Shown here one piece after another: positions 5,078 through 5,671 of a DNA stretch of 5,671 nucleotides. A model generated the notes under the pieces. That model was not told the origin of the DNA. It saw nothing but the letters and a program-made list of their open reading frames with translations, and made no database searches. Location of the stretch: assembly GCA_003242505.1 (NCBI GenBank), contig QGUP01000145.1, positions 1 through 5,671 on the forward strand, given 5' to 3'. The translations under genes and the position numbers were made by a program. This DNA is from Bacillota bacterium (GTDB taxonomy: Bacteria; Bacillota; Sulfobacillia; Symbiobacteriales; ZC4RG38). Position 1 is the stretch's first letter, and each line of letters begins with the position of its first letter.

Positions 5078-5671
5078 GTGTGGCGCAGGATTCTCACTCT
5101 CGTGGCCGCTCTGGTGCTCATCACCGGTCTTCTCGCTTCCTCGGCGACAGCGGTTACCTTGTCCCCGCCACCTCCCGCCCCGGGTCCGACGAAATGGCCG
5201 CCGGACTTCGAACTCAACAACGATTACACCCAGATACGCCTTGACGATCGGGTCTACACCAACTACACCAAGATCGTGCGCTACCGAGACGGAAGGTACT
5301 TCTTCACGCACGAAACGGGCCACACGCTCATGAACCCTGTGTACCAGAGCTTTGATTATCATGCAGTTCTTGCCGAGTTCCAGAAGCTCCACTTTATTGC
5401 CGGTCTCGAGCAATTGGCTCAACAGTATCCAGAGGTAGAGGTTGTCCTGATCAACGGGAAACCGTGGCAGGACACCGAGTTCGCCGACGTGATTCTGTCC
5501 AACATTCCACCGCAGTACCGGGAGTTTGCCCGCGACAAGGCCAACAACGGTCATGCGTATGAGGTGCTCGTCCAGGGGTTGAGCGTTGCCGAAGCGCGCC
5601 AGCGGTCCACGGACCACATGTTGTGGGTGAACAAACAGTACCTCTACCGCACGGGTGAGGACTTTGCCCGG
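5078..5671 (+). CDS. Secreted protein of unknown family, C-terminus cut by window edge
   Basis: 198 codons run from a GTG to the right edge without a stop. Residues 1-25 are a clear signal peptide: Trp-Arg-Arg start, hydrophobic core ILTLVAALVLITGLLA, and Ala-Thr-Ala before the predicted cut at 25/26. A proline-rich linker follows (30-42). A mixed strand-like region has RVYTNYTKIVRYRDGRYFF (58-76), then HETGH (78-82), which fits the HEXXH zinc-protease pattern, and a helical region (95-117). No third metal ligand motif is evident, so the protease idea is weak. AAAGGGG (5061-5067) lies 10 bases before the GTG. The in-frame GTG at 5069 is too close to it. Codons favour G/C in third position, yet overall GC is much lower than in the acylase (27 of 60 bases in 5341-5400). 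I do not recognise the family. It lies downstream of a terminator and has its own promoter-like region. Confidence 0.75.
   Translation, partial: MWRRILTLVAALVLITGLLASSATAVTLSPPPPAPGPTKWPPDFELNNDYTQIRLDDRVYTNYTKIVRYRDGRYFFTHETGHTLMNPVYQSFDYHAVLAEFQKLHFIAGLEQLAQQYPEVEVVLINGKPWQDTEFADVILSNIPPQYREFARDKANNGHAYEVLVQGLSVAEARQRSTDHMLWVNKQYLYRTGEDFAR

Noticed and set aside
5039..5617. 192-codon minus-strand frame opposite the right-end gene
   Set aside because: The peptide looks fairly protein-like, but the plus-strand frame has a signal peptide, a ribosome site and G/C-biased third positions, and the minus frame would end inside the control region.

Overview
This 5.7-kb window is bacterial chromosomal DNA of very high GC content (49 of 60 bases in 2521-2580 are G or C). 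It has strong AGGAGG-type ribosome binding sites, GTG and TTG starts, short gene overlaps and an intrinsic terminator. Together these suggest a high-GC, Bacillota-like bacterium, possibly thermophilic, but no gene fixes the lineage. No rRNA, tRNA, CRISPR array, insertion sequence or integrase gene is visible.

Layout. (1) Bases 1-1564 hold a leftward three-gene operon. It reads, in transcription order, a hotdog-fold PaaI-type thioesterase with a repetitive hydrophilic tail, an endonuclease III-related DNA glycosylase (COG2231/MagIII-like, with a complete 4Fe-4S cysteine set), and a small membrane protein cut by the left edge. The overlaps are 11 and 4 bases, so translation is probably coupled. 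(2) Bases 1565-2100 are a divergent intergenic region rich in short repeats and inverted repeats, ending in an AT-rich promoter-like island. (3) Bases 2101-4596 encode a membrane-anchored or exported penicillin-acylase-family Ntn hydrolase, with the self-processing Gly-Ser site visible. It is followed by a 55-residue double-hydrophobic mini-protein (4693-4860) and a strong terminator (4869-4907). (4) Bases 5007-5056 carry a paired-palindrome control region ahead of a rightward gene starting at 5078. That gene encodes an unrecognised secreted protein with an HEXXH-like motif, is cut by the right edge, and has noticeably lower GC than the rest.

The acylase and mini-protein probably form one transcription unit. 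The leftward operon looks like housekeeping (acyl-CoA or thioester hydrolysis plus repair of alkylated bases). The least explained parts are the right-end secreted protein with its operator-like repeats, the mini-protein, and the start-site structures of the thioesterase and mini-protein genes. I see no confirmed new multi-gene system here.
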